64,000 nt of DNA from assembly GCA_934270565.1 (NCBI GenBank), contig CAKQPR010000007.1, positions 1 to 64,000 on the forward strand, given 5' to 3'. Position 1 is the stretch's first letter. Every line of letters begins with the position of its first letter. A model generated the notes under the pieces. It saw only the letters and a program-made list of their open reading frames with translations, was not told where the DNA came from and made no database searches. Position numbers and translations under genes: made by a program. The DNA is from an uncultured Clostridia bacterium. GTDB lineage: Bacteria > Bacillota > Clostridia > Christensenellales > Pumilibacteraceae. Positions 7,809 through 16,026 of the stretch are shown here, one piece after another.

Positions 7809-10199
7809 ATGGGAAAAACGATCGGAATAACCGATTTCAGACTTTATCGGACGGGGCATAAAGCGCTGACCGAAAGCGGCTTTTCGCCGAAAACGGAAAT
7901 AGAACTCATAAGCGCGGGACTACGTTCGATCCCGGCGGTCGTGCCCGATTGCGTGGAGCGCGACCTCGCGGCTGCGGGCGAATTCCCGTCCGACCTCGCT
8001 TACGGCGACAATATTCTGAAATGCCGCGATCTCGAACGCACGCATTTTTTCTACGCCGCGACTTTCGCAACCGAACCGACCGACGACGATACGTTTTTAC
8101 ACTTCGAGGGGATCGACACGGTTTCCGAAATCTACGTCGACGGCAAATTGCTCGGCAAAACCGAAAATATGCTTATCCCGCACGAATTCCCGCTCGTCGG
8201 GCTTAACGAAGGCGAACACGAACTTCTCGTTCACATAATCCCCGTTTCGGTATACGTCGCGGACAAGGAAATTCCCGCGAGCCGCTGGGCGCTCCGCTAC
8301 AACCTCGACTCCGTTCGGGTGCGCAAAGCTCCGTATATGTTCGGGTGGGATATACTGCCGCGCGCGGTGTCGGCGGGCTTATGGCGCCCCGTAACGCTGA
8401 TTTGCCGCCCGAAAACGCGGCTCAGCGACGTGTTTTTCCGCGTAAACGAGCTAAACCCGCATTACGCCGACGTTTCGATAAGGGTTAAACTTCACACCGA
8501 CGAGGACGATCTTTGCCGCTTTACGATCGGCGTTAGCGGCGAATGCGAAGATTCCGTTTTCGACGTGAAATATTCGGTGTTCGGAGTGCACTACGATATT
8601 CGTTTCGGCATCGAAAATCCGAAAATCTGGCAGGTTCGCGGGCGGGGCAAACAATACCTTTACAACGTTACCGTCACGCTTTACGACGGCGAAATAGCCG
8701 TTTATACCGAAACTCTGAGGACGGGACTGCGCACAGTTTACCTTGACCGCGGAAAAGAGGAAAACGGTAAAAAGAAATTCGATCTCGTCGTGAACGGCGA
8801 ACGCGTTTTCGTACTCGGTACGAACCTCGTTCCTACCGATATTTTCCCCGCGATCGGCGATACGCTTACCGAACGCGAACTCGCGCTCGTAACCGAAATC
8901 GGCTGCAACGCGGTGCGGATCTGGAGCGGCGGCGTGTACCGTTCGGACGAATTCTACGATCGTTGCGACGAGCTCGGCTTACTAGTGTGGCAGGACTTTA
9001 TGATGGCGTGCGCGATTTATCCGCAGGACGCGGAATTCGCCGAGCTTATAAAAAAGGAAGCCGAATCAGTCGTAAAGCGCCTCCGCAACCATCCTTCCGT
9101 GGCTTTGTGGGCGGGAGACAACGAATGCGACGATTTTTGGCTGATGTTCGGCAACAACGGCAGACTGTCCGGAAAACGCGGCGCCGCGCTCGACCCGAAC
9201 GACAACGTTCTCACGCGAAAAGTTATTCCGACCGCCGTTTCCGACCACGACGGAACCCGACCGTTTCTGCCCTCCTCGCCATACCGCGACGAAGATTCGG
9301 TAAAACGCGGCGAGCCTTCGCCCGAGGAACACCTCTGGGGACCGCGCGACCGTTTCAAAGGCGACTACTACGCGAAAAACGACTGCCGCTTCGCTTCCGA
9401 AACCGGCTATCACGGCTGCCCTTCGCCCGCTTCTTTACGGCAATTCATCCGCCCCGAACACATCGACGGTCGCGGCGACGGGAGCGTTTGCTCCGACCCG
9501 GACTGGTTGGTCCACGCCACCGACCCCGAGCCTTCGCCGTCCTCGCCCTACGCCTACCGCATACCGCTGATGACGAGACAGGTCGAGTACCTTTTCGGCG
9601 GCAAAGCTTCCGCGCTTCCGCTCGAAGATTACGCGCTCGCAAGCCAGATTTCGCAAGCCGAAGCGATGAAGTTTTTTATCGAGCGATTCCGCGCCGACAA
9701 ACAGAACCGAAGCGGCATAATATGGTGGAATATGATCGACGGTTTTCCCGAAATCTCGGACGCCGTAGTCGATTATTACGGCAGAAAAAAGCTCGCTTTC
9801 TCGTATATCCGGCGTTCGCAAGCGCCAGTATGCATGCTTTTCGACGAACCGGACGAAAGAGGCAACCTTACGCTTAAAGCAGTGAACGACGAGCCCCGCG
9901 AAGTCTCGCTCCGTTACGCCGTTTCGGACGGCATGAGCGGAAAAATTCTGCTTTCGGGCGACGTTACGCTTCCTGCCGACGGCGCCGCCGCGGTCGCGAC
10001 TTTGCCCGAGTGCGCCGCGCGTTTCCTTCTTATCCGTTGGAGCGGCGACGAAACGGGCGAAAATCATTACGTCACGAGCATAGACGATACGATTCCGTTC
10101 GACGAGTACCGCGAATTTATGAGAAAAACCGGCTTCGATCGATCGCTCGAGGGCTTCCGAACCCGAAAAAATACAGAAAAATCGACAAAAAATCTTTAA
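7809..10199 (+). CDS. GH2 family beta-mannosidase-like glycosidase
   Basis: A 796-residue cytoplasmic protein (no signal peptide). It has an N-terminal jelly roll, a central Ig-like domain and a TIM barrel. The acid/base is Glu439 in LWAGDNECDDFW, and the nucleophile is Glu531 in SETGYHGCPS, the spacing and context of GH2 beta-mannosidases (SEFGFQS-type) rather than beta-galactosidases. IIWWNMIDGFPEIS follows near residue 640. It would release a terminal beta-linked sugar, probably mannose, from imported oligosaccharides. The chosen ATG has CGGAGG at 7796-7801; the upstream in-frame start overlaps the promoter. Forms an operon with the next two genes. Confidence 0.85.
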   Translation: MGKTIGITDFRLYRTGHKALTESGFSPKTEIELISAGLRSIPAVVPDCVERDLAAAGEFPSDLAYGDNILKCRDLERTHFFYAATFATEPTDDDTFLHFEGIDTVSEIYVDGKLLGKTENMLIPHEFPLVGLNEGEHELLVHIIPVSVYVADKEIPASRWALRYNLDSVRVRKAPYMFGWDILPRAVSAGLWRPVTLICRPKTRLSDVFFRVNELNPHYADVSIRVKLHTDEDDLCRFTIGVSGECEDSVFDVKYSVFGVHYDIRFGIENPKIWQVRGRGKQYLYNVTVTLYDGEIAVYTETLRTGLRTVYLDRGKEENGKKKFDLVVNGERVFVLGTNLVPTDIFPAIGDTLTERELALVTEIGCNAVRIWSGGVYRSDEFYDRCDELGLLVWQDFMMACAIYPQDAEFAELIKKEAESVVKRLRNHPSVALWAGDNECDDFWLMFGNNGRLSGKRGAALDPNDNVLTRKVIPTAVSDHDGTRPFLPSSPYRDEDSVKRGEPSPEEHLWGPRDRFKGDYYAKNDCRFASETGYHGCPSPASLRQFIRPEHIDGRGDGSVCSDPDWLVHATDPEPSPSSPYAYRIPLMTRQVEYLFGGKASALPLEDYALASQISQAEAMKFFIERFRADKQNRSGIIWWNMIDGFPEISDAVVDYYGRKKLAFSYIRRSQAPVCMLFDEPDERGNLTLKAVNDEPREVSLRYAVSDGMSGKILLSGDVTLPADGAAAVATLPECAARFLLIRWSGDETGENHYVTSIDDTIPFDEYREFMRKTGFDRSLEGFRTRKNTEKSTKNL

Positions 10200-10209
10200 G
10201 GAGACCGAA

Positions 10210-10863
10210 ATGAACAAACATATCGCCGAATTCCTCGATCGTTATCCCTCGCTCGCGCCCTGCTCCGAAGCGCTTAACGGCGCGCTCGACGCGCTTATAA
10301 CCTGTTACCGCAACGGCGGCAAGCTGCTGATATGCGGCAACGGCGGATCGGCTTCGGACGCTCAGCATATCGTGGGCGAGCTTATGAAGAATTTTATTCT
10401 GCCGCGACCGATCCCCGCCGCCGACGCTTCCGCGATCCGCGCGGTCGGAGGCGAAAAAGCCGATTTTCTGATCGCCGCGCTGAGGGGCGCGCTTCCCGCA
10501 ACGGCGCTGGTCGGCGAAAACGCGTTCTGCACCGCCTTTTCCAACGACGTCGCGCCCGAAGCGGTTTTCGCTCAGCAGGTGTACGGCTACGGCAAGGCGT
10601 GCGACGTACTTTTCGGGATAACCACTTCCGGCAACTCCGAAAACGTCGTTTGCGCGGCGATCGTAGCCAAAGCCAAAGGTATGAAGGTGATCGGATTGAC
10701 GGGCGAAGGCGGCGGCAAGCTTAAAGAAATCGCTGACGTCACGATTGCCGTTCCCGAAAAGCAAACCTACCGCGTACAGGAACTCCACCTTCCCGTCTAC
10801 CACGCGCTTTGCATCGCGCTCGAGGACGAATTTTTCGGCGAGGGCTCGCGCCGTGAACAATAA
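10210..10863 (+). CDS. SIS-domain phosphosugar isomerase, GmhA type
   Basis: A 217-residue SIS protein. CGNGGSASDAQHIVGEL (near residue 42) and TTSGNSENV (near 138) are the phosphosugar-binding loops. The four zinc ligands of sedoheptulose-7-phosphate isomerase GmhA appear conserved: His and Glu in AQHIVGE, and Gln and His in VQELHLPVYH with the correct 8-residue spacing. GmhA makes heptose for LPS or S-layer glycans, but here the gene lies 10 bases after a glycosidase and overlaps a sugar kinase, with no heptose genes, so it may isomerise the phosphorylated product of the GH2 enzyme. About 25 residues longer than GmhA. Confidence 0.8.
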   Translation: MNKHIAEFLDRYPSLAPCSEALNGALDALITCYRNGGKLLICGNGGSASDAQHIVGELMKNFILPRPIPAADASAIRAVGGEKADFLIAALRGALPATALVGENAFCTAFSNDVAPEAVFAQQVYGYGKACDVLFGITTSGNSENVVCAAIVAKAKGMKVIGLTGEGGGKLKEIADVTIAVPEKQTYRVQELHLPVYHALCIALEDEFFGEGSRREQ

Positions 10864-11815
10864 ATTCTATATCGGCGCAGACATCGGCGGCACGAAATGT
10901 GCCGTTCTTCTCGCAAAAACTTCCGGAACTGCCGAAAAACCCGTAATTCTCGGCAAAAAAACGATAAAAACCGAGGGCACTCCCGCCGAAACGCTCGAAA
11001 AGCTGTTTGCGCTCGTCGAGGAACTTTTGAACGAAAACGGAAACCCCGCGGCGGAAGGCATCGGTATCGCGTGCGGCGGTCCGCTCGACGCCGCACGCGG
11101 GGTGATCCTCTCCCCGCCCAACCTGCGCGGCTGGGACGAAGTACACGTTTGCGAGCTGTTTACCGAACGTTTCGGCGTACCCGCCCGACTCGGCAACGAC
11201 GCGGACGCGGGCGCTCTCGCGGAATGGAAATTCGGCGCGGGCAGAGGCTGCAAAAATATGATTTTTCTTACGTTCGGCACGGGGCTCGGCGCGGGACTGA
11301 TCTTAAACGGCAAGCTTTATCGCGGCGCGAACGGCAACGCCGGCGAAATCGGGCACGTCAGGCTTCGCCCGCACGGTCCGATCGGATACGGAAAGGAAGG
11401 CTCGGCGGAAGGATTTTGCAGCGGCGGCGGTATCGCACGCCTTGCCGCTATCCGCGCCGAAAATAACCCCGCGGCATTCCCGCTCCTTGACTCGGTGAAC
11501 GGCGACAAATCCGCCATAACCGCAAAGATCGTCGCCGAAGCTGCGGTAGCGGGCGATCCGTTTTGTAAAGCCGTTTTCAACGAATGCGGCGAAATGCTCG
11601 GCGAAACCCTCGCCGTCCTCACCGACCTGTTCAACCCCGAACGTATCGTGCTCGGCGGCGTGTTTATGCGCTCCGAAAAACTCCTCCGCCCCGCTATGGA
11701 AAAAACGCTCCGCGCCGAAGCCCTCCCCGCTTCGCTCTCCGTCCTCCGCGTCCTACCCGCCGCTTTGGGCGAATCGATCGGCGATTACGCCGCTCTCTCC
11801 CTCGCCACCGAATAA
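10853..11815 (+). CDS. ROK-family sugar kinase
   Basis: A 320-residue kinase starting at a GTG that overlaps the isomerase stop by 11 bases; translation starts directly with the phosphate-binding loop YIGADIGGTKCAVLL. Asp in LGNDADAGALAEW is the expected catalytic base, and TFGTGLGAGLILNGKLYRG and NAGEIGHVRL are the classic ROK blocks. Most ROK kinases then have a CxCGxxGCxE zinc site; here the stretch reads GYGKEGSAEGFCSGG, with only one Cys, so the zinc site is missing. It would phosphorylate the hexose freed by the GH2 enzyme. No HTH is present, so it is not a ROK repressor. Confidence 0.85.
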   Translation: MNNKFYIGADIGGTKCAVLLAKTSGTAEKPVILGKKTIKTEGTPAETLEKLFALVEELLNENGNPAAEGIGIACGGPLDAARGVILSPPNLRGWDEVHVCELFTERFGVPARLGNDADAGALAEWKFGAGRGCKNMIFLTFGTGLGAGLILNGKLYRGANGNAGEIGHVRLRPHGPIGYGKEGSAEGFCSGGGIARLAAIRAENNPAAFPLLDSVNGDKSAITAKIVAEAAVAGDPFCKAVFNECGEMLGETLAVLTDLFNPERIVLGGVFMRSEKLLRPAMEKTLRAEALPASLSVLRVLPAALGESIGDYAALSLATE

Positions 11816-12235
11816 CCCCATTCGCCCGACGTCGAGCCACCGATGATAAGTCGGCGATGCCTGCACTTACTTTCGATAGAACGTAGTAGAGGCGTTCCTC
11901 GTCCGCCCATAAACCTTCGTTCTCAATGTCATTTCGAGCGAAGGCGAAGCCGTAGTCGAGAAATCCCCATCATCAGAAACAAAAACAGTCGTACACGAAT
12001 ACCCAAATACTTGCCCGCACTTACTTTCGATATAACAGGTATGGGCGTTCCTCGTCCGCCCGACAGGGATTCCCTGCGGACAACTATTCGTTTGGAATGT
12101 CGCTTCCCGCATCGGTAGGGCGGGGCGCCCTCGCCCCGCCGCCAACCTGACAGAACGGTATATTGCCACTGTCATTGCGGGCGCGACGCGGCAGTCTATC
12201 GGATTTGTCGTATTTCAATGATACTTATTTGAACA
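11816..12235. repeat. REP-like repeat mosaic, no gene
   Basis: Holds a REP copy with the long loop (GTCATTTCGAGCGAAGGCG then GTAGTCGAGAAATC, 11930-11965), two fragments of the TAGGGGCGTTCCTCGTCCGCCC family (near 11887 and 12040), the GGGCGGGGCGCCCTCGCCCC hairpin near 12118 and a different element starting GTCATTGCGGGCGCGACGCG near 12172. These match the families in 1-3000 and also the arrangement 2510-2665. Open frames over them are shadows. Confidence 0.7.
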
Positions 12236-12259
12236 ATACTCGGTGCAGTATGTAGATAA

Positions 12260-12300
12260 TAAAACTCCCGCAAGGGATTTTCCTTGCGGGGGTTTTCACA
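12260..12300. terminator. Bidirectional rho-independent terminator
   Basis: CCCGCAAGG (12267-12275) pairs with CCTTGCGGG (12282-12290). A GTTTTATTAT run follows on the minus strand and GGTTTTC on the plus strand. It most likely ends the minus-strand Spo0A-C-like gene at 12331. Confidence 0.8.
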
Positions 12301-12330
12301 TTTCTTCGATTGTCTGTTTTTTCTTTTTTT

Positions 12331-12726
12331 CTATTTCAGATTATTAAGGTTTTGTACTAGCACTTCGTTTCTGAAATACTCGTTATTCAAGTATTCCGAT
12401 ACAAGCGATATGAATTCCTTTATACTTACTCTTGCCGTCGGCGTTACGTAGTTTATCCCAAGCACTCCGTTCAGCCGATCGAACGTTCCTCTGTCCTGCG
12501 CGTAGTTTACCGCAAACCGCATCGTTCTCTCTACCGACCATACCGACGTATCGTTGTTTTTAGCTACTTCCGCACATACGTTCCCCATTACTCCGTTGTT
12601 CTTCTTGTACGCGAAAATCGCTTCTTTCAGATAGTTAAATCCGTCTAACGACGGGCTTATTCCTATCTCCATAAACAATGCGGATATTACCGTATTGTCA
12701 TCGCTTTCCGTTCTCCTTACTTCCAT
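12331..12726 (-). CDS. Stand-alone Spo0A C-terminal-domain protein, paralogue 1
   Basis: A 131-residue protein matching only the DNA-binding effector domain of the sporulation master regulator Spo0A: FMEIGISPSLDGFNYLKEAI (IGxPxxxxGYxYLREAI in Spo0A), a mid helix corresponding to the KxYxxxxxxVERAIRHAI region (TSVWSVERTMRFAVNYA) and the closing KEFISLVSEYL (SEFIAMIADKL). The phosphoreceiver domain is absent, so phosphorylation cannot control it in the usual way. AGGAGG precedes the ATG by about 4 bases. A promoter at 12762-12790 and a terminator at 12260-12300 make it monocistronic. A paralogue lies at 42658. Function unknown; perhaps a small regulator of nearby glycan genes. Confidence 0.75.
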   Translation of the reverse strand: MEVRRTESDDNTVISALFMEIGISPSLDGFNYLKEAIFAYKKNNGVMGNVCAEVAKNNDTSVWSVERTMRFAVNYAQDRGTFDRLNGVLGINYVTPTARVSIKEFISLVSEYLNNEYFRNEVLVQNLNNLK

Positions 12727-12761
12727 TTCCTCCTGTCTCCTTTTATTTATTTGTTGTCTAC

Positions 12762-12790
12762 ATTATACACCTTTTATTTGAATAAATCAA
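12762..12790 (-). promoter_or_regulatory. Promoter of Spo0A-C paralogue 1
   Basis: On the minus strand TTGATT (12785-12790) and TATAAT (12762-12767) are 17 bases apart. The same hexamers and spacing occur before paralogue 2 (43087-43115). Confidence 0.75.
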
Positions 12791-13040
12791 CTTTATTCCC
12801 CTCGTTTTTCCATTATTCTCTGCAATCTTTGGAAATCTATGTTTGTTTAAAGCCTTTTTTGTCGATTTTTCGGTGTTTCGAAATAATACAAACGTAATAA
12901 ATCACGAAAGATTTATTTCAAATAAATCGAAAAACAACCCGAGGTCTCGGCTTTCTCTGCAATCTGTTCTACCGCACGCTATATGTCCGTGTTCGACGCA
13001 CCCTGTAGTTTTTTGTTCGGTTTTACGTCGTTATTTTCCA
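12791..13040. other. Intergenic DNA without a recognised gene
   Basis: AT-rich DNA between the divergent promoters of the Spo0A-C-like gene and the TIM-barrel gene. I see no gene, tRNA or strong repeat. A short open frame here lacks a ribosome binding site. Confidence 0.5.
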
Positions 13041-13100
13041 TTGACTTACGGCAACGGACGTGATATAATCATCAAAACGGAACGATATTTAACCGTTCCG
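13041..13100 (+). promoter_or_regulatory. Strong promoter with downstream inverted repeat
   Basis: TTGACT (13041-13046) and TATAAT (13064-13069) with a 17-base spacer. Just after the predicted start point lies a perfect 7-bp inverted repeat, CGGAACG (13078-13084) and CGTTCCG (13094-13100), 9 bases apart: a candidate repressor operator. It drives the gene starting at 13154. Confidence 0.75.
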
Positions 13101-13153
13101 CCGAGCGCAATCTGCGTAACTCGGTACTCGATTTGTTACCGAAGGAGAGACTT

Positions 13154-15166
13154 ATGTATTCGCTTTATATCCCGATGTTCTATAACGAGGATTATTCTCA
13201 AAAAGAAGAACTCGTGAGTTATCTGAAAAAAGCAAAGACGGACAGAGTTTTTATCTTGTTTAATCAGATACTCAACGATCCGATTAAACTCGAACGGGAA
13301 CTTGCCGCTTTGAGCAACGTTATCGGCTTTTTCGATCGCAACGGAATTAAAACAGGCGTGTGGATTTTTCCCACGCTCGGTTGCGGCAACCCGAAATCGA
13401 TTATACAACTCGGCGAAAATACCGACTTTACAAGGATTAAAACGCTGATCGTCGGAAACGTATACGATTCCGGCGTCAGAAACAAGCGGTTTACCTACGG
13501 CTCTTTCTGCCCCATGGATAAAAACTTCACGAAAGCCATTGCCGAGTTGATAGCGAAGGTTGCGCTTTATACCGACACGATTTTTTTAGAGGACGACTTT
13601 TCGATTACGGGCATGGATTTCAGAGACATGACTTGTTGCTGCAAACTCCACATGGCGGAATTCCGAAAAAGGACGAACGAAAAAATTGCTACGAAAGACC
13701 TTGCGGATAAGGTATACTTCGGCGATAAAAAGTACAGAGATATATGGTACGACATCAAAAAAGACACCGTACTCGACTTTTTTAAAGCCATTCGCAAGAA
13801 AGTAGACGAAGTCGCGCCCGAAACGCGCGTGGGCTTTTGCGCAAACCGCCGTTCGTTCGATCTCGACGGCGCAACCATTCAGGAAATGGCAAAAACGCTT
13901 GCCGGCAACACGAAGCCTCTGATACGGCTTACCGGCGCGCCGTACTGGGAAGAGGCAAACCTTGCCACGAATATCGAAACGGTACGTCTGCAAACTCACT
14001 GGCTCGGTAACGACGGTATGGAAATCGTGTCCGAAGGCGACACTTGTCCTCGCCCGAGATTCAGGGTATCGGCTAACTACCTTGAATATTTCGATATGAT
14101 ACTGCGGGCGGACGACAAAACCGACGGGATTTACAAATACATGGTGGAGTATAAAAGCAAAATTTTATACGACACGGGCTATCTTGACAGACACATAAAA
14201 AATATGAAAACCTACGAGTATATCGATAAGATATTTTCCGGAAAACAAACCGTAGGCGTTAATATTTTTGAAAATCAGTCGAAAATCCGCAATTATACTT
14301 TCGACGAAACCGAAACGTTTGAAAAAATCGCTCCGTATTACGTTTTCGATACCGCCTCCCCCACTTCGCTCGTTATGAGCAAAGACAATTCCTTACCTAC
14401 CGCGTACGACGCTCCGGGTTATGCTCGTATCGTATTCGGCGAAAACGCGAAATACGTCGACGAGGACATGCTGTCGGACGGCATGGTTCTCGATTTCAAG
14501 TCGGCAAAATTACTGCACGACAGGGGAATCGACGTCGGATTCGAGAGTTACGTGAAAACGTCCAGACCGCTTACCGAAATTTTTACAGCCGAAAACGACG
14601 TCGTCGTGATCAAAAAGACGAATGCCGACTTCGACGGGGACTACTTTGACATGAAATTGAAGGACGGCGCGATAGTCGACAGTTGGTTTTCGCACGAAAG
14701 CGTGGGAACTTCTCTCACGGGAAGGAATCCCCACCTTGCAAAGTCCGCTTTTCCCGCTTGCTATAAATACGAAAACTCCGCGGGTCAAAGGTTTATGGTA
14801 TACTCGTTCACGGCTTCGACCGTACACGTAAGGTGCATTTCCCCTTGGACGACGGGATTATTCAGAAGTTATTACAGGCAAACGCAGCTGATAAGCGGTA
14901 TCGAATGGGTGCAAAGAAAGAAGCTTCCGGCGGTTTGCGTGGGAAATCCGGATCTGTTTATTCTTTGCAAGTCGGACGACAAAGAGTTATCTGTCGGCTT
15001 GTGGAACTTTTCTACCGACAACATTCCCGAAGCGATCGTCACCCTCGACAAGGAATACGCGTCTGTCGAATGTTATAATACGACGGGCGTATTGCGCGGC
15101 AATCAAGTCTGTTTAACGGAAGAAATAACGCCATACGGCTATGCGTTTTTAACGTTGAAAAAATAA
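13154..15166 (+). CDS. TIM-barrel glycosidase-like protein of unrecognised family
   Basis: A 670-residue cytoplasmic protein; the ATG follows GAAGGAGAG. I do not recognise the family, but it shares a signature with the protein at 49585-51624: CPMDKNF (Cys119), FLEDDF (Glu146) and CCCKLHM (Cys161-163, His166). A second conserved acidic spot follows near residue 300 (SEGDTCPRPRF). The pattern of a strand ending in an acidic residue, then another about 150 residues later, fits a retaining glycoside hydrolase TIM barrel (residues about 1-340), with a Rossmann-like middle and a C-terminal beta domain, like GH42-type enzymes. Possible metal site at Cys-x-Cys-x-x-His. Single gene with its own promoter. 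Confidence 0.6.
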   Translation: MYSLYIPMFYNEDYSQKEELVSYLKKAKTDRVFILFNQILNDPIKLERELAALSNVIGFFDRNGIKTGVWIFPTLGCGNPKSIIQLGENTDFTRIKTLIVGNVYDSGVRNKRFTYGSFCPMDKNFTKAIAELIAKVALYTDTIFLEDDFSITGMDFRDMTCCCKLHMAEFRKRTNEKIATKDLADKVYFGDKKYRDIWYDIKKDTVLDFFKAIRKKVDEVAPETRVGFCANRRSFDLDGATIQEMAKTLAGNTKPLIRLTGAPYWEEANLATNIETVRLQTHWLGNDGMEIVSEGDTCPRPRFRVSANYLEYFDMILRADDKTDGIYKYMVEYKSKILYDTGYLDRHIKNMKTYEYIDKIFSGKQTVGVNIFENQSKIRNYTFDETETFEKIAPYYVFDTASPTSLVMSKDNSLPTAYDAPGYARIVFGENAKYVDEDMLSDGMVLDFKSAKLLHDRGIDVGFESYVKTSRPLTEIFTAENDVVVIKKTNADFDGDYFDMKLKDGAIVDSWFSHESVGTSLTGRNPHLAKSAFPACYKYENSAGQRFMVYSFTASTVHVRCISPWTTGLFRSYYRQTQLISGIEWVQRKKLPAVCVGNPDLFILCKSDDKELSVGLWNFSTDNIPEAIVTLDKEYASVECYNTTGVLRGNQVCLTEEITPYGYAFLTLKK

Positions 15167-15455
15167 ATCAAGATCGATCGGGTCTCTGTTTACCGCCGCC
15201 GTCCGGAGCAATTTCCTTCGGGCGGCATTTGTATGGCATCAACACGCTGCTCGCCCCGACGATAACGACTGAACCGATCGGAACATCGCAACAGATTCGT
15301 TGGTCTTTTGCCGACGTCGGCATTTCCCGGTGTGCTTAACCGAAGAAAATACGCCGACCGAGCTTTTCCGTCCTCGTCCGCTACGTAAATCACTCCATCG
15401 GCAATCGTCATTTATCCGCTCTTCGACGGACGGGCTTCTCGCCAAAATCCCACAC

Positions 15456-15480
15456 ATAAACAAAACACCCTTGCGGGTGC
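15456..15480 (-). terminator. Candidate terminator of the 25-kb glycan operon
   Basis: On the minus strand the hairpin CACCC-GCAA-GGGTG is followed by TTTTGTTTATG, 85 bases after the stop of the last operon gene. Confidence 0.55.
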
Positions 15481-15491
15481 TTCCGTTATAT

Positions 15492-15532
15492 AAACAGGCA
15501 CCGGCGAAAAACTCACGCCTGTTTTTCTCTTT
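15492..15532 (+). terminator. Plus-strand terminator
   Basis: AAACAGGC and GCCTGTTT form an 8-bp stem with a 17-base loop, followed by TTTTTCTCTTTT. It lies 330 bases after the TIM-barrel gene at 13154-15166 and probably ends its transcript. Confidence 0.6.
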
Positions 15533-15563
15533 TACGGCAAAAACTCGGGCAGAAATAATACAA

Positions 15564-16010
15564 TTAAAACTTGCCGATTTTAACGACGGCTTTAACTATC
15601 GGTTCGGGCAACTCCGAAAAATAACCTGCCATATGCGGTTCGCCGACGTTTATATACACGGCTTCGGTTTCGGAGTATTCGACAAACGAAAAGTCTTTGC
15701 CTTGCATCGGTTCGTTATCCGTCGCTTCGTCGTAATCCTCGACAACCGTCATACGCCCGCGTTCGCCGTAATAGAGTTTTTCCGATCCCGCAATAAGGAA
15801 ATGCACGTCCGCCTCACGCCTGTGACATTCGAACGTTCCGTCGAAATCCGTTTGTTTCGGCGAATACGAAAAAACGTTGACGTAACAATTATCGTTTATT
15901 TCGTATCTTCCGAGCTTCGGTTCTCTCCTCAAAGACCCGATAAGGTCGTATATTTTTTCTCCGTCCTCGACTTCGGAAAGAAATCGACCGATATCCGTAA
16001 TCAGTTTCAT
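15564..16010 (-). CDS. YhcH/YjgK/YiaL-family (NanQ-like) sugar protein
   Basis: A 148-residue cupin-like protein of the YhcH/EbgC group. The metal-site residues are visible: HRREADVHFLIAGSEKLYY (His, Glu/Asp, His) and VGEPHMAGY. Relatives act as sugar anomerases or epimerases (NanQ on sialic acid) or as the beta subunit of evolved beta-galactosidase. The start at 16010 is preceded by GGAGGGGG; a start five residues earlier would sit on that site. It is the last gene of the large minus-strand operon, 16 bases after the RpiB-type gene, so it probably speeds interconversion of the released sugar. Confidence 0.85.
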   Translation of the reverse strand: MKLITDIGRFLSEVEDGEKIYDLIGSLRREPKLGRYEINDNCYVNVFSYSPKQTDFDGTFECHRREADVHFLIAGSEKLYYGERGRMTVVEDYDEATDNEPMQGKDFSFVEYSETEAVYINVGEPHMAGYFSELPEPIVKAVVKIGKF

Positions 16011-16026
16011 TCTCCCCCTCCTCATA

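Larger units (their letters stand above)
15167..15563. other. Intergenic region holding convergent terminators
   Basis: No supported gene. 15417-15480 repeats 42534-42600 (shared TCTTCGACGGACG and GCTTCTCGCCAAAA). Two hairpins lie at its right side: CACCC-TTGC-GGGTG (15466-15479), with a T-rich run on the minus strand, and AAACAGGC (15492-15499) against GCCTGTTT (15517-15524) with T5CTCTTT on the plus strand. Together they separate the plus-strand TIM-barrel gene from the minus-strand operon ending at 15564. Confidence 0.6.

Noticed and set aside
10210..10863. Calling the SIS gene gmhA and inferring LPS heptose synthesis
   Set aside because: Zinc ligands match GmhA, but the operon context is sugar catabolism, there are no heptose kinase or transferase genes, and the organism looks Gram-positive.
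15244..15463. Small minus-strand and plus-strand frames between the TIM-barrel gene and the operon
   Set aside because: No RBS or family signal; the region is made of a repeated element and terminator hairpins.
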